64,000 bases of DNA, taken from the NCBI GenBank assembly GCA_029531795.1, contig JAPEIS010000002.1, forward strand, positions 186,001-250,000, in the 5' to 3' direction. This document shows, in pieces, positions 24,775 to 36,300 of this stretch. The notes beneath the pieces were generated by a model. That model was not told the origin of the DNA and ran no database searches. It saw nothing but the letters and a program-made list of their open reading frames with translations. The stretch comes from Sclerotinia nivalis. Taxonomy: Eukaryota; Ascomycota; Leotiomycetes; Helotiales; Sclerotiniaceae. Both the position numbers and the translations under genes were made by a program. Each line of letters opens with the position of its first letter. Position 1 is the stretch's first letter.

Positions 24775-27700
24775 ATGGGTTCACCAACTGATTGTCCATT
24801 CATCTCTGCGAAAATGTCGGACGCAGACCCATATGTCCTTACGAAACTTTCAGAACATATATCACAGCATCTTAACAAATCCCTTGATCAAGCCGTGGAC
24901 AATTTGTCATTGAGACTTCAGGATACGGCGAAGGATGCTATCGCCGACACTCGAGAAATCAATACCATTATCGAGCAGGCGGTTAGGGAAGCCATCGAAA
25001 AAGCTGTCGAGAAGTCTGTGGTAACGAAAGTTGAGGCTGCTCCCATAGAATCAGAGTTCAAATTCCCACCTCCTCGGAATCCCAATTTTGTTGGCCGCTC
25101 TTCAACCCTAGCCAAACTACTGAGTCTGTGGAAACCAAATCGAAAGAGTCGATTGGCAATTATAGGGCTTGGAGGGATAGGGTATGTTATTTTCCCCAAA
25201 GGTCTTGATGGTAAAGCTCACGATTATAGGAAAACTGAGCTTATTACTGAGCTTGTCTACCAAATTAGAGAAGCCTCGCCGGCATCGATATACTGGTTTG
25301 GCCCAGATAATTTGCTTGCACCTTCGGTCGACGGAAATGAGCCACTGGAAGATTGGCTACGGCCCGGGCGAGATCCCGGAAGCTTGTTGGTCGTTGATGC
25401 AGGAGAGAATTTCGATCTCTTGATGCAGCATACTGATCATGGTAGATTGATTGACAGGCTACAAAGGTTTGAAGGTGCCATAATCCTCATCACGAGGACT
25501 AAAGCCAATGGATGTCTCTTGAGCGGGCCGCATAATATTTTTGAAGTCGATTCTCTCGAACTCGAACCAACAATGTGTTTACTTCGAGATAGATTGACGG
25601 TTGACCTTTTCGACAATTCAACTGATGAACAACTTCGTGAAATCGCCCTTCTTGTTAACTGCCTACCAAGAGCCGTCGTTCAGATTTCGAATCTACTCAA
25701 CGATACTTCGATGAGGCTCTCGCAATTTATCTCCATTTACCGAATGAACGATCATTTTAAATTGCGGCTGCTGAGTTCGGTGGCACCGCTATTTACAGTC
25801 TCAGAACAGGAATCTGTTATTGGGAAGGGCGTCATAGATGCCAGGCAGTTTCGAAGGAATTACGGTATGGCTGCTCGTATTCTCCATCATCTATATTACC
25901 TCGGTGGCAATGCAGTACCGCGTTCCATAATCTGCTCGCTGGTTGATCCTCTTGATCTCATTGTCGTAATGTGTATTTTGAAAGGGAACTTTCTTGTCAG
26001 GGAGGACGAAGCTGAAGAGACGTACAACATGCATCCATTGGTCTTCCTGTCACTGAAAAAGGTTATCACTGGTGAGAGACCAGAAACAGATGAAAGTTAT
26101 ATCGAGCAGGAGCTCGAATGGTACACACAAGCTGTTATCGCTTTTGGAAATCATTACCCTGACCCAAATAGCAAGAATAGAGAATGGTGGAAGAACTGCT
26201 TCGAACGTTTCCTTGGCGACGGAAGCAAAAACAGTGATTCTGTGCGCATTGCACTGGCCTTGGTCTATAATAAAGAATCGAAACATCTTGTTAGCAGGGG
26301 CCTTTACAACGATGCTTTGAAGATGGCCACAGCTGCCGTTGATACATTACCCGAGGCGATACCCCATGAACATCTTAACGTACTTCAAAACCATCTTTCG
26401 CTACTCGAGCTCCTGGCCAAGTATGGAGAGCTTAGAGAGGCTTTACAGACGTATACCGAAGAACAGCCGGATGAATTATGGAAGAAGCGTGTTGAAGGTA
26501 TCCTGTACCTGTCTGAAGGTACCAACAAATCCGATGTTGTCGATCTTTTTCGCCAGATTCGCCGGACTAAAGAATCCATGAATGCCCCCGAAAATGATTT
26601 ATGTACCAGCATTGACGATTATGGCATGGCTCTTATGGTAGTCGGCAACTATCAGGCGGCTGAAATAGAATTCTCGACAGCCTTCCGAAAAAGAGCAACA
26701 TTTCTTGGAACGAACCATCCCGACACTCTTATCAGTTGCCAGCACCTTGCAAATGTGCTGCATAAGTCTGGTAGATTCAATGACGCCCTTAGATTTGTGG
26801 AAGGCGCCATACGAGGAAGCCAAATGTCTCAGGGTGACGAACATCCGCAAACTCAATACATCAAAAGCCTCAAAGCACGGATCTTGCTTTCTAAGGCTGT
26901 TTCATCTTCAGACTATAATGAGGTGGAATCTCTCCTTACCAACGCTGCCGACATCCTCACTGCCCAGCTCTCCGACTCTCATCCTCTAGTTCTAACCTGT
27001 AGGAGTAACATTGCATTGGTAATGCTGGCACAAGGCAGATATGATGAAGCTCTAACCATGAACCGTGCTGTTTTAACGGCAAGGGAACATGGCCCTTGGC
27101 TGGACCGTGAGCGACATCCAGATATACTAACGAGCCGGCATCAGATTGCAGAATGTTTGGGGCTGAAAGAAGGATGCCATGCCGCTCAGAATTTGAGTTC
27201 TCAAGTATTGGTTGATAGGACACAAATCTACACCGACGGAACTTTCGAGGGTGATGATTTCCACCCCGAACAGCTTGCGAGTCTCCACCTCCAAGCACTC
27301 ATCCTTGCTGGCCTTGGTCAACACAGTGGAGCCCTCCATAAAATGGATCTTGTGTTGATTGGTAGAAAGCGAGTTCTTGGAGAGTCACATCCAGAGTACC
27401 TCAACAGTCTCACTTGCAAAGGCGAAATTTTACGTGGTCAGCTTCCTCTTGAAGACGGACGGGAGGAGATGTTGGACACCATTGATGCTCTTCATGGAAG
27501 AGCTCTGGAGGGTCTCACTCGAGTATTTGGTTCTCAGCATCACTGGACACTTCAGTGTCTATCTTACATGGCAGCGGCAAAGCGTGAACGCGGTGATGCA
27601 TTAAGTTACACCGAGGCCGCTGGACTTTATCGTCATATTTCGCGCGCCTACGAGGGAAATATGGGCGATCTCCACCCTGAAACGGTCAGAGCAAAGGCTC

Positions 27701-27870
27701 ACCTGGCAGAAGTGATGCATCTTTTGGGTAACCGTCCAGAGGAGGCCAAGAAGGTTTTTAGAGAGGCTTGCGCCGGGCTTGCGAAGGTATTTGGCTCAGA
27801 TGCCCATGCTACCATTACCGCGTATAGAGGTTACGAAAAGTTTGCAAAGGACCTTTCTGATCCAGTTTAA
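24775..27870 (+). CDS. NLR-like protein: NB-ARC ATPase with TPR repeats
   Basis: Fungal STAND-type receptor, expected to bind a nucleotide and oligomerise on sensing a ligand; fungal relatives act in non-self recognition and cell death. Start ATG 24775 (a second in-frame ATG at 24814). Exons 24775-25181 and 25230-27870 give about 1015 residues. Residues 15-95 are a predicted amphipathic helical domain; then RNPNFVGRSSTLAKL, Walker A GLGGIGKTEL (only after removal of a 48-base intron), Walker B SLLVVDAGEN and a sensor-like IILITRTKANG. The C-terminal half has about seven kinesin-light-chain-like TPRs marked by GxxHPxT-type turns (LGTNHPDTL, LGESHPEYL, MGDLHPETV). The N-terminal effector domain matches none I know. 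TPRs look diverged rather than near-identical. Confidence 0.9.
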   Translation: MGSPTDCPFISAKMSDADPYVLTKLSEHISQHLNKSLDQAVDNLSLRLQDTAKDAIADTREINTIIEQAVREAIEKAVEKSVVTKVEAAPIESEFKFPPPRNPNFVGRSSTLAKLLSLWKPNRKSRLAIIGLGGIGYVIFPKGLDGKAHDYRKTELITELVYQIREASPASIYWFGPDNLLAPSVDGNEPLEDWLRPGRDPGSLLVVDAGENFDLLMQHTDHGRLIDRLQRFEGAIILITRTKANGCLLSGPHNIFEVDSLELEPTMCLLRDRLTVDLFDNSTDEQLREIALLVNCLPRAVVQISNLLNDTSMRLSQFISIYRMNDHFKLRLLSSVAPLFTVSEQESVIGKGVIDARQFRRNYGMAARILHHLYYLGGNAVPRSIICSLVDPLDLIVVMCILKGNFLVREDEAEETYNMHPLVFLSLKKVITGERPETDESYIEQELEWYTQAVIAFGNHYPDPNSKNREWWKNCFERFLGDGSKNSDSVRIALALVYNKESKHLVSRGLYNDALKMATAAVDTLPEAIPHEHLNVLQNHLSLLELLAKYGELREALQTYTEEQPDELWKKRVEGILYLSEGTNKSDVVDLFRQIRRTKESMNAPENDLCTSIDDYGMALMVVGNYQAAEIEFSTAFRKRATFLGTNHPDTLISCQHLANVLHKSGRFNDALRFVEGAIRGSQMSQGDEHPQTQYIKSLKARILLSKAVSSSDYNEVESLLTNAADILTAQLSDSHPLVLTCRSNIALVMLAQGRYDEALTMNRAVLTAREHGPWLDRERHPDILTSRHQIAECLGLKEGCHAAQNLSSQVLVDRTQIYTDGTFEGDDFHPEQLASLHLQALILAGLGQHSGALHKMDLVLIGRKRVLGESHPEYLNSLTCKGEILRGQLPLEDGREEMLDTIDALHGRALEGLTRVFGSQHHWTLQCLSYMAAAKRERGDALSYTEAAGLYRHISRAYEGNMGDLHPETVRAKAHLAEVMHLLGNRPEEAKKVFREACAGLAKVFGSDAHATITAYRGYEKFAKDLSDPV
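25182..25229 (+). other. in-frame intron splitting the NLR P-loop
   Basis: 48 bases from GTATGT to GATTATAG lie between GLGGIG and KTEL of the Walker A motif. The length is a multiple of three and contains no stop, so retention would insert 16 residues (beginning YVIFPKG) into the nucleotide-binding loop and leave the rest of the protein in frame. Confidence 0.88.
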
Positions 27871-28634
27871 GGCTTTTTGGAGTGTTATGCAAAAAGGGTA
27901 TCAAAAACAGCACTGTTCATGGATTGGTAACTGGAATACAGATTCGGAAACACAGGTACGGACGGGAAGGGTCATTCGGCGCAAAAAAATTGTTCGGGTA
28001 GGCGTTGTTTTGGACATGTATTCGGGACGGAGTCTTTCAGCACTCTGCCAAATAGACTCAAATTAGCAAGGAACATATCATAGAAGCCTCATTGAACGCT
28101 GGAATTAATACGCAGATCAAAAAACTATCTTGTCGTTACGTCCGCTTTTTAATACAGATCATATTTCTCACACCTAATAAAACAGGGTTGTTTCAGAAGT
28201 CTGATGTCGAATCATTCAAGCATGCAATCCAGTAGTCTTCGTCTATGTTGAAAGATGCCACCATTACATAGTTCGAAGCTACAAATTCTGACCATTTCAA
28301 TTCAGCCTATTCGCGCTGCTGAAATTTTTGCCAGCAAACACCCACACGAACGGGTCTTGTACCACGCGAATCCAACCCAAGGCGCCACGTTCAGATTTCT
28401 TTCAATGGCCAATCATTTTTTGGGGCCTTGATTGCAGATATTCTCCATCAATTACATCATTTTTTACTTTATATTTACTGTATTTTTGCATGTATTCCTA
28501 CCAGTTCTCAATTCAATTGTTTTTTTTTTCCTTTTTTTTTTTTTTGGCATTCCCGGCGCAGTTTTCATTATGTTTCATTGATTCTTTTTCTTTCTTTTTG
28601 TCGAATTTTCCCTGGTGGATTTCGCACATTAAAT
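27871..28634. other. intergenic, poly-T rich promoter side
   Basis: No supported gene. Contains T-tracts of up to 13 bases near 28518-28545 before the membrane-protein gene. Confidence 0.4.
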
Positions 28635-29285
28635 ATGGCTCCAATAATATTTCCCAGTTTATCCTCCCATCTCTTCCCCACAAAAGTCGCAAATTTCACA
28701 TCCTTCACCAAGAAACCCTTCTCCCAATCTTTTGATACATTACCTACCTCCGTGTCATCTTCCTCTTCCTCAACCCTACTCTCAAAGTCTCCAATTCCGA
28801 CTGTACTTCCCCATCTCTTCCACGAAAAATTCTCCACTATCATAGTTAAAGCCCCTACCACCACCTATACCTCCTATATCGAACTCAACAACAATGCAAT
28901 TGCCTCTGGGCCTACTTCCCTCCCTGATTCGACCCCTATTGGCGATTCATTCGCCGTGGAGACGGAGGCACCGAAACCAAACAATGCCGGAAGGGATGTT
29001 GGTATAGTTATTGGCTGTATTGTGGGGGTGTTGATATTAGGGCTGGTAGGCTGGGTATACATGATGAGGGCAAAACAAAGCCAAAGGAAGAAAAAAAAGG
29101 GGAAGGGGAAAGAGAAGGGAAAAGAGAAGGAAAAAGAAAAGGTAGAGAAAACAGTGAAGAAGTCAGTGAAGACCAAGGTGAAGGTGAAGAGGAGGAAACA
29201 TAGGAAGCATAGGAAACACAGAAAGCCGGAGGAGGGAGCGGCGGAAGATACGGGAGGGCAGGCGCCGGCCGCTGAAGGTGCTTAA
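28635..29285 (+). CDS. single-pass membrane protein with Lys-rich tail
   Basis: 216 residues from ATG 28635 (MAPIIFPSLSS). The frame is open upstream through a poly-T tract, but that sequence looks like promoter, not protein. Layout: Ser/Thr/Pro-rich 130-residue N-terminal part, a Gly/Val-rich membrane helix (VGIVIGCIVGVLILGLVGWVY, about residues 117-137) and an extremely basic C-terminal tail with KGKEK repeats and a triple RKHRKH block, ending in an acidic Gly/Ala tip. No cleavable signal peptide is seen from this start, so a missed upstream exon is possible. Resembles fungal mucin-like surface proteins only in layout. Function unknown. Confidence 0.5.
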   Translation: MAPIIFPSLSSHLFPTKVANFTSFTKKPFSQSFDTLPTSVSSSSSSTLLSKSPIPTVLPHLFHEKFSTIIVKAPTTTYTSYIELNNNAIASGPTSLPDSTPIGDSFAVETEAPKPNNAGRDVGIVIGCIVGVLILGLVGWVYMMRAKQSQRKKKKGKGKEKGKEKEKEKVEKTVKKSVKTKVKVKRRKHRKHRKHRKPEEGAAEDTGGQAPAAEGA

Positions 29286-31330
29286 TGGGTATAAGTCTAG
29301 GGATGAAGTATTATGTTTTGAGAGATGTGATTTGGTGGTGTTGGCCTGATCAAACTCAATGTGTCTCATGTGAGTTTATGTTGAGCAGTAATCATAAACT
29401 GGACGAGAAACTGGAGACGAGCAGGCTCGATATTCAAGTTGAAGTTGGACGATTACAGTTGTATGCTTGGAATGAAGTCAGGCATCAAGACGAAGTTGAA
29501 ACTGTAAATGAACATTTCTAATGGGCAAAGGGTATCAGGGAGGAATGAAGATTCTGCAGCGGCGAATGGCCAATCAGAAATGTATTTTCCATATATCAAC
29601 AATGTATGACTTAAGCTTAAGACTTGATGAATTGAGCTCCCCAGTGATCACCAAGATTGTAGTCAGAGACAAAAATCACAACAAGCAAGCATATACAACA
29701 AAATCCGCGCTACTGCAGGATATTGCATCGGACACTCGGAACGATACGTGGAGTAAATTGCCAAGGAATAATTACCCCCTCAAGTTGTTCAGTTGAAAAA
29801 TCTCATCCCGGCAAAGGGTTTCTTTTCCGCGAGCCACACATAAAGATTAAGCTTTATTTGAGCGGGGCAGTGTTGGTTCTCACTTCCTGCCTGGTTGGAA
29901 GGATGTTTCATGGGATAGGAAGAGATAATCGATTCGAAGCCAGATAGCTCATTGGGCAATTGGCATTTATCAAAAAGGTAGATAATGATACTGGTACTCC
30001 AGTTCACAGTTGAACAATTGGTTATTTGATTGGTTGAGGTTCTAGGAGTCAGCATTTTTGAAGCTGCACAATGATCATATTTCCTCTATTTCGTCCGTAT
30101 GCATTTCATCCATGCCCAGAGCTCCGCCGATCTCTATATCTTGATCTATAGACCGTGGGGGGAATAGTTTTCTGATTGACTCGTCCTCACATAAATACCC
30201 CCCCTATTATGCCTGAATAGACGGAATTGGCAATCGAATCCTATAGTATTCAAAGCCACCAACGCAAGTTGTACCTTATTCCCCTCTTATTCTTTCCGAT
30301 CCAGTGCTATAGTAAGTCATGCATGAGATCCGGATTACAGTAGTGGTGGAAAAAGTTGAATATTAAAAGCGGCATTGACCCCGCAATACACTAGTTCTAT
30401 GATGGTTTGGTTTGTTTCTTTTCAACGACAACCTTTCTCTTAATCCTTGACTACTTCCCGTTCAAGAGACTTCTTACGCACTTTGATGTCCTCGTGGATA
30501 GTTTCATGCAACTTGCTAAAAACAGCTCTACATTGAGAACTCGACGATCAACGGGAGACGCAGGTTGTTGAGCGTGGAAGAGGGGACGGGAATAGCTCGG
30601 GAAGGAATGTCGGTCTTTCTTTCATCAATACCTTTTTTTTATCAATTTGAATTTGGCAGAAGTCTGTCATGTGTTGGAGACCAAGAGTATAAGCCGTGTC
30701 ACACTGATATAATTCTGTAACTCAACTGGCTTCTCCTCCGACTCCAAGTGCTTAAATTGGAACTTTGAGGAATGGACATTGGCTGCATATGTGAAGCGAC
30801 TGCGGGGTAAACTGAAAGTATTTTGGGTATTACGGCAGTTCAAATTTCCCCACATCTAGCTACTACATCTCTTTCTTTTCAAACGTTCTGCTCGGGACAC
30901 TCGATGGAGAGCCCTCCTCCCTTCTCCTCCTTATTTTTCTTGTATGTACGTACTCAGCCTGCACCCTAAAATTTGCGCATCAATCACAATTGGCATTCAT
31001 CCAGTGGGGATGCCCTGGTGAGACAAGAAGAGGGGTAGCAACGTTATCTATGGTTTGAATGCTCTTGGCTCCTTGCTCTTAATCTTTATTGCAGTCTAGC
31101 TGACCAATGGCCTTTCAACGAGAATGCAATGTTACCATATACAAGGCGGAAATATAGCTAATGCCACAGCAATCCTCTGGAGGGGCTGTTCCGATAAATC
31201 CGAAACCATAGAATATAAGATATTGAGAATAGACGAAGCTGCTTCGTTTCTTCATCTTTAGTACAGCTTTGAAAAGCTTTGAAAGTCTGAGTGATACGCA
31301 ATATCAATAAATTTGAGTGAAATAGCCACG
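29286..31330. other. 2-kb intergenic region
   Basis: No coding region supported on either strand. Short frames near 29285-29947 and 30667-30855 have no motif or splice logic. The last 100 bases hold the alcohol oxidase promoter with CT-rich patches. Confidence 0.4.
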
Positions 31331-33975
31331 ATGACGATCCCAGATGAGTTCGACATCATTGTTTGCGGTGGTGGAAGTACTGGTTGTGTAATCGCTGGCA
31401 GGTGTGTTTGAATCTTTTCAGATGTGGATTCTCATTGTTGAAGACTAACCGGCTTGCAGACTTGCTAACCTCGATCACAATCTTCAAGTTCTGCTCATTG
31501 AAGCTGGAGAGAGTAATCTCAACAACCCATGGGTGTTCCGTCCAGGAATCTGTAAGATAAAAGCCATGTCACTTCCGCTTCATCCCACTAACAATCTTAG
31601 ATCCTAGGAACATGAAATTAGACAGCAAAACAGCATCATTTTACTATTCCCGACCATCAGAATGGCTAGCCGGTCGCAAAGCTGTCGTTCCATGCGCACA
31701 TATCCTGGGTGGAGGTTCCTCTATAAACTTCATGATGTACACACGAGCGTCTGCTTCCGATTACGATGACTTCCAAGCCAAAGGATGGTCTACAAAGGAG
31801 CTTATTCCATTGATGAGAAAGCATGAAACATATCAGCGGGCATGTAATAACAGGTTGGTGGATATGTTCCCTAAGGAACCAATTTTCTGACATATTCAGG
31901 GACCTTCACGGCTTTGATGGACCTATTAAAGTCTCATTTGGAAATTATACTTATCCAATTACCCATGACTTCTTGCGTGCTGCAGAATCTCAGGGAATAC
32001 CAACAACTGATGATTTGCAAGACCTTGTCACTGCACAGTAAGTTATATCCTTCGTCAAGATGACGATATGCTTACAATGATACTACTAGTGGCGCCGAAC
32101 ATTGGCTCAAGTGGATCAATCGAGATGTAAGCAAATCTTGCCTCGCAATTGAATAATTAATCTTACAGTTGCCTCAGACCGGTCGACGTAGTGATGCTGC
32201 ACATGCCTACGTTCACTCTACCAGAGCTGTACATTCGAACCTTCACCTCATGTGCAACACCAAGGTAGATAAAGTGATTATCGAGAATGGTCGAGCTGTT
32301 GGTGTACAGACTGTTCCCACGAAGCCGCTTCATCCAAATGTAAGCTATTTCCCAGAATAAACCAATTCATGCTGACTTGAAAACTCCGATAGCAACGCCC
32401 ACGAATTTTTCGTGCACGAAAACAAATAGTTGTTTCAGGTGGGACACTCTCATCGCCGTTGATCTTACAACGAAGTGGTGTCGGTGACCCAAAGAAATTA
32501 CATAAGGCTGGTGTCAAACCTATTGTTGACTTACCTGGTGTTGGTTTGAACTTTCAAGATCATTATCTGACATTCTCCGGTATGCATTCCTACTAGTTCT
32601 TCACTCCTATTCCTCTATGCTAATATTCTCAAGTCTACCGTGCTAAACCCGGAACTGAGAGTTTCGACGACTTTGCCAGAGGTGTCCCAGAGGTTCAAAA
32701 GGCTGTTTTCGACGAATGGAATCTCAAAGGTACCGGACCACTTGCCACAAATGGCATTGATGCTGGCGTAAAAATTCGGCCAACCGAGGAGGAGTTGAAA
32801 GAAATGGAGACTTGGCCAACACCACACTTCAAATCAGGCTGGGACAGCTACTTCAAGAACAAACCCGATAAGCCAGTAATGCATTACTCGGTTATTGCTG
32901 GTTGGTTCGGTGATCACATGTTGATGTAAGTTGCCAATGTTAATGACTCACGAGGTCAATCTGATTAATAATTAGGCCGCCTGGAAACTTCTTTACGATG
33001 TTCCACTTCCTCGAATATCCATTCTCCCGTGGTGAAACTCATATCGTTTCTCCGGATCCATATGAGGCGCCAGACTTTGATGCTGGCTTCATGAATGATG
33101 AGAGAGATATGGCACCAATGGTTTGGGGATACATTAAATCTCGTAATACTCTCTCTTAATACAAGTACAAGATAACACATTCGAATGCTAACGCTTCTAA
33201 ACAGGTGAAACTGCTCGTCGTATGGACGCATATGCAGGAGAAGTACAGAATATGCATCCATTTTACGCATATGATTCGCCGGCTCGAGCCAAAGATATGG
33301 ACTTGTTAACTACCAAATCATACGCTCTTCCAGGCAATATTACTGCAGGTATTCAACATGGTTCTGTAAGTTCTATCTTCGATATTTCATATCCTTTGTC
33401 CGGAGTACCATTCAGTACTAACAAGAACTAGTGGTCAATGCCAGTTGAGTCAGGAAAGCCACCACAAATTTCCTACCTCAACAGTAATCAACGAGACCTG
33501 CAACAAGACCTCAAGTATAGCAAAGAAGATATCAAGCATATCGAAGAGTGGGTAAAAAGACATGTAGAGACAACATGGCATTCTCTTGGCGTAAGTCACT
33601 GCCCTCAAAATCTAATAAGAACCATGATCTGATCCGGAATTAGACATGTTCCATGGCACCTCGTGAAGGAAATTCCATCGTCAAGCATGGCGTTCTTGAC
33701 GAACGTCTCAATGTCCACGGTGTAAAGGGTCTCAAAGTCGCAGATCTTTCAATCTGTCCTGATAATGTTGGATGCAACACTTGTATGTCATTCTATCCAC
33801 GTTACTAAGGTGATATCGACTAACAGCTATAGTCTCAACTGCCCTTCTCATCGGAGAGAAGTGCTCCATGCTTGTTGCTGAAGATCTAGGTTATAGTGGT
33901 AAGGCGCTTGATATGAAGGTACCTAATTATCATGCTCCTGGTGAGATTAGCGCTATTGCTACTGCTCGCCTTTAA
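31331..33975 (+). CDS. alcohol (methanol) oxidase-type GMC flavoenzyme
   Basis: FAD-dependent oxidase expected to convert short-chain alcohols to aldehydes with H2O2, normally in peroxisomes. Thirteen exons: 31331-31401, 31460-31551, 31601-31853, 31900-32037, 32090-32126, 32169-32339, 32393-32579, 32634-32925, 32976-33142, 33205-33365, 33432-33590, 33644-33782, 33833-33975; about 669 residues, close to the usual 660-665. FAD-binding [13 protein letters not shown] lies at the N-terminus; GMC signature parts are [17 protein letters not shown] and [15 protein letters not shown]. The active-site region reads [13 protein letters not shown] and [17 protein letters not shown]. The C-terminus ends in Ala-Arg-Leu, a plausible PTS1 variant. 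All 12 introns are 42-66 bases. Overall similarity is to the AOX/AOD group rather than aryl-alcohol or glucose oxidases. Confidence 0.93.
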
Positions 33976-34958
33976 CTTTGCCTTGGATGGGAGTACGGAG
34001 GTTATGAATGAAACGAATAGGAGTTTGACAGGTTCTTTTAATGTCACCACTCATTTGGTTGGCTTTTTGGATTTTGATTGGTGGTGGCGTACTGATTCTT
34101 TAAAGCATATTTTGACTTTTGTTCAAATATTTGAGGAGTCTCTAATGTTATCTCCTGCCATCATGATTTCTGTGTTAAAAAATAACATTCCGGTGTACAA
34201 ACACAACCTGAATGTCCCAAGTGCATGGCTTCTCTCCTAAAGTAAATCAATGAATGACCTTGCTGGTAAAGATGATAATGATTCAATCATCCATTTTATT
34301 TACGACATTCACTTGTCGTGAAATAAAATTAAGTCCCGAGTCTTTATTGTTTGTTCGTATTTATTGATCAATCAACACCACAAGCCCAATTCTAGACAAT
34401 AAGCAAATTAGCACAAATTTATTCACTAAAACACAACTAAAGTACAAACCCAAACGCGTTTCATCTTATCCTCTTCACCTTCATATCTGGATAGCTTTTC
34501 TACTCCGTCATTCTATTCCCTCCATCTCATCAAATAAATAATAACATAAATTTCTAGATCTTGATTCTTCGGCTTATGAATCTAATGAGCATTTATAAGC
34601 ACCCGCCTGTATAAAGTTGATAATTGAGGAATCTTGTACGGTATTTCGTACGGTATCTCCATGCGGTATTTCTCTACTGTATCTCCCTACGGTCCAAATG
34701 TGAATACCTACCTCTTCTTCTTCTTCATATACGGTTGCTGCTCCATAGTTCTGCGATAGTACCACGATCAAAGTGTTTGGTACGGTAGACGAATTGAATC
34801 GCTTAATCACTACCTAATAGAATAAAATAGAATAGAAGAATCTTCTATACATTTGGATCTGAGAAAGCACTTGTATTAAGTTTCATCCCATTGCAATTGT
34901 CAAACAAGACAGTGCAGGACCAAACTTTAGATATCAATATCATCACACACCAACAAAG
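33976..34958. other. intergenic, no gene seen
   Basis: Downstream region of the oxidase gene and upstream region of a small hypothetical. A stretch around 34620-34760 has several tacggt/acggta strings. No supported gene. Confidence 0.4.
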
Positions 34959-35432
34959 ATGTGCAACCCAGCAACGTACCTCTGCCACCACCGTCCTCCC
35001 CCCTCATCTCCCACCCTTTGGGTTGGCTGCCCCGTGCACCCCACGCCTTCATGCCGCAACAATTTGATCCCTATAAGCAGGACATGTAAACTGCTACCTC
35101 CATCCACATCTACATCCACATCCACACCTGGACTCATACGCGCCACAACTGAACCATGCGCACAACCTCAACCGCAACCGCAACCTCAACCGCAACCGCA
35201 ACCGCAACCTGAACCCAGAAAAGTATTCTGTCAGCGCTGTCGCATTAAATGGGGTATTGACGTCGATGGACTTTATGAAAAAGAGGTTACGGGGAGGGTG
35301 GGGATGGTAGAGGGTGTTTTAGGGTGGTTGGATGGGGGGATTGCGAAGGGGATGGAATTTAGGTTGAGTGGGAGGGAGATTCAGGAGGGGTTGAGGAGGG
35401 CGGATGAGATGTTTAGGGAGGAGGGGTTGTAA
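34959..35432 (+). CDS. small hypothetical protein with Gln-Pro repeat
   Basis: 157 residues from ATG 34959 (MCNPATYLCHHRPP). The first half is Pro/Cys/Ser-rich; the middle is a run of Gln-Pro dipeptides encoded at about 35164-35211; the C-terminal third is folded-looking, starting with FCQRCRIKWGIDVDG and ending in charged helices. Cys pairs (CNPATYLC, CQRC) could bind metal. No signal peptide. Similar short Cys-x2-Cys proteins are common in leotiomycetes, but I cannot name the family. Confidence 0.5.
   Translation: MCNPATYLCHHRPPPSSPTLWVGCPVHPTPSCRNNLIPISRTCKLLPPSTSTSTSTPGLIRATTEPCAQPQPQPQPQPQPQPQPEPRKVFCQRCRIKWGIDVDGLYEKEVTGRVGMVEGVLGWLDGGIAKGMEFRLSGREIQEGLRRADEMFREEGL
35164..35211. repeat. 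short tandem repeat encoding Gln-Pro
   Basis: Alternating caaccg and caacct units, about eight copies, inside the coding frame at 34959-35432. A length-variable coding microsatellite. Confidence 0.8.
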
Positions 35433-36300
35433 GGTTTGAGGGAGGGGTGTGGGGGTTGGGGGTTCGAGATCATGTTTGGGGTTCAGTGGGTAAATGAAGG
35501 GATAAATAAATAAATGAATGGATGACGAATAGATCATTTACCAAGACAATCATCGGAATAGTATACAAACTTACAAACAACAATCACTACTATCACTTGA
35601 GCTCAACCTCCAACAAACAATTCAATTATCCATCCACCCATCCATCCATCCATTCATCATAAAACACCAAATATCAAACACCAAACATTAAATATCAAAC
35701 TCCAAACTCCAAACTCCAAACTCCATCTCCCCACACTAATTATATCAATCAAATACTCATAAAACTATAATCAATCCAATCCAACATCTCCACAATACCC
35801 ATCTTTTACCATAAACCATTAATAAACAGCGAAACAGATATTCAGATCTAGGCACTAGATTACCTTCGTTATTCGCTAGTACCTAATCTCAGAAACTGCG
35901 GTGCAGAATGACTCGATAAATGACCCTTGTGAAGAGTTTCCAAGCTATGGGGGAGGGGGAGGGGTATTATAGGATTGATGCATATGTATATGTAATCTTA
36001 CAATCATCCTACTGCCCTGAGAAGAAGATCAGCTATAGAAGTACCCCACGTGCACTCAATAGATACTAAATAAGGGTATTAATGGCTCGGGGAGTTTTTT
36101 TTAGATTGTTTGTGAGAGGGTGGGTTACTATTTCCACATTTATTTATTTAGCTAACCTTACTAGAGTATTAGTTTAGAGAGAGTTTAGAGAAAGGTAGAA
36201 AATAGTATTGTTTGTTAAGTGCAAACTTATATGTAGTGTGTATATTTGTAATGCATATTTGGTAGTGAGATGATAGTGTAAGATGTTTGAGATGCATGTA
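35433..36300. other. intergenic with simple repeats
   Basis: No gene. A (ccat)n tract lies near 35630-35660, followed by repeated aactcca/aatatca units to about 35730. The remainder is AT-rich. Confidence 0.5.

Noticed and set aside
35164..35211. Gln-Pro repeat as a RiPP precursor core
   Set aside because: Dipeptide microsatellite with no signal peptide and no Lys-Arg processing sites between units.
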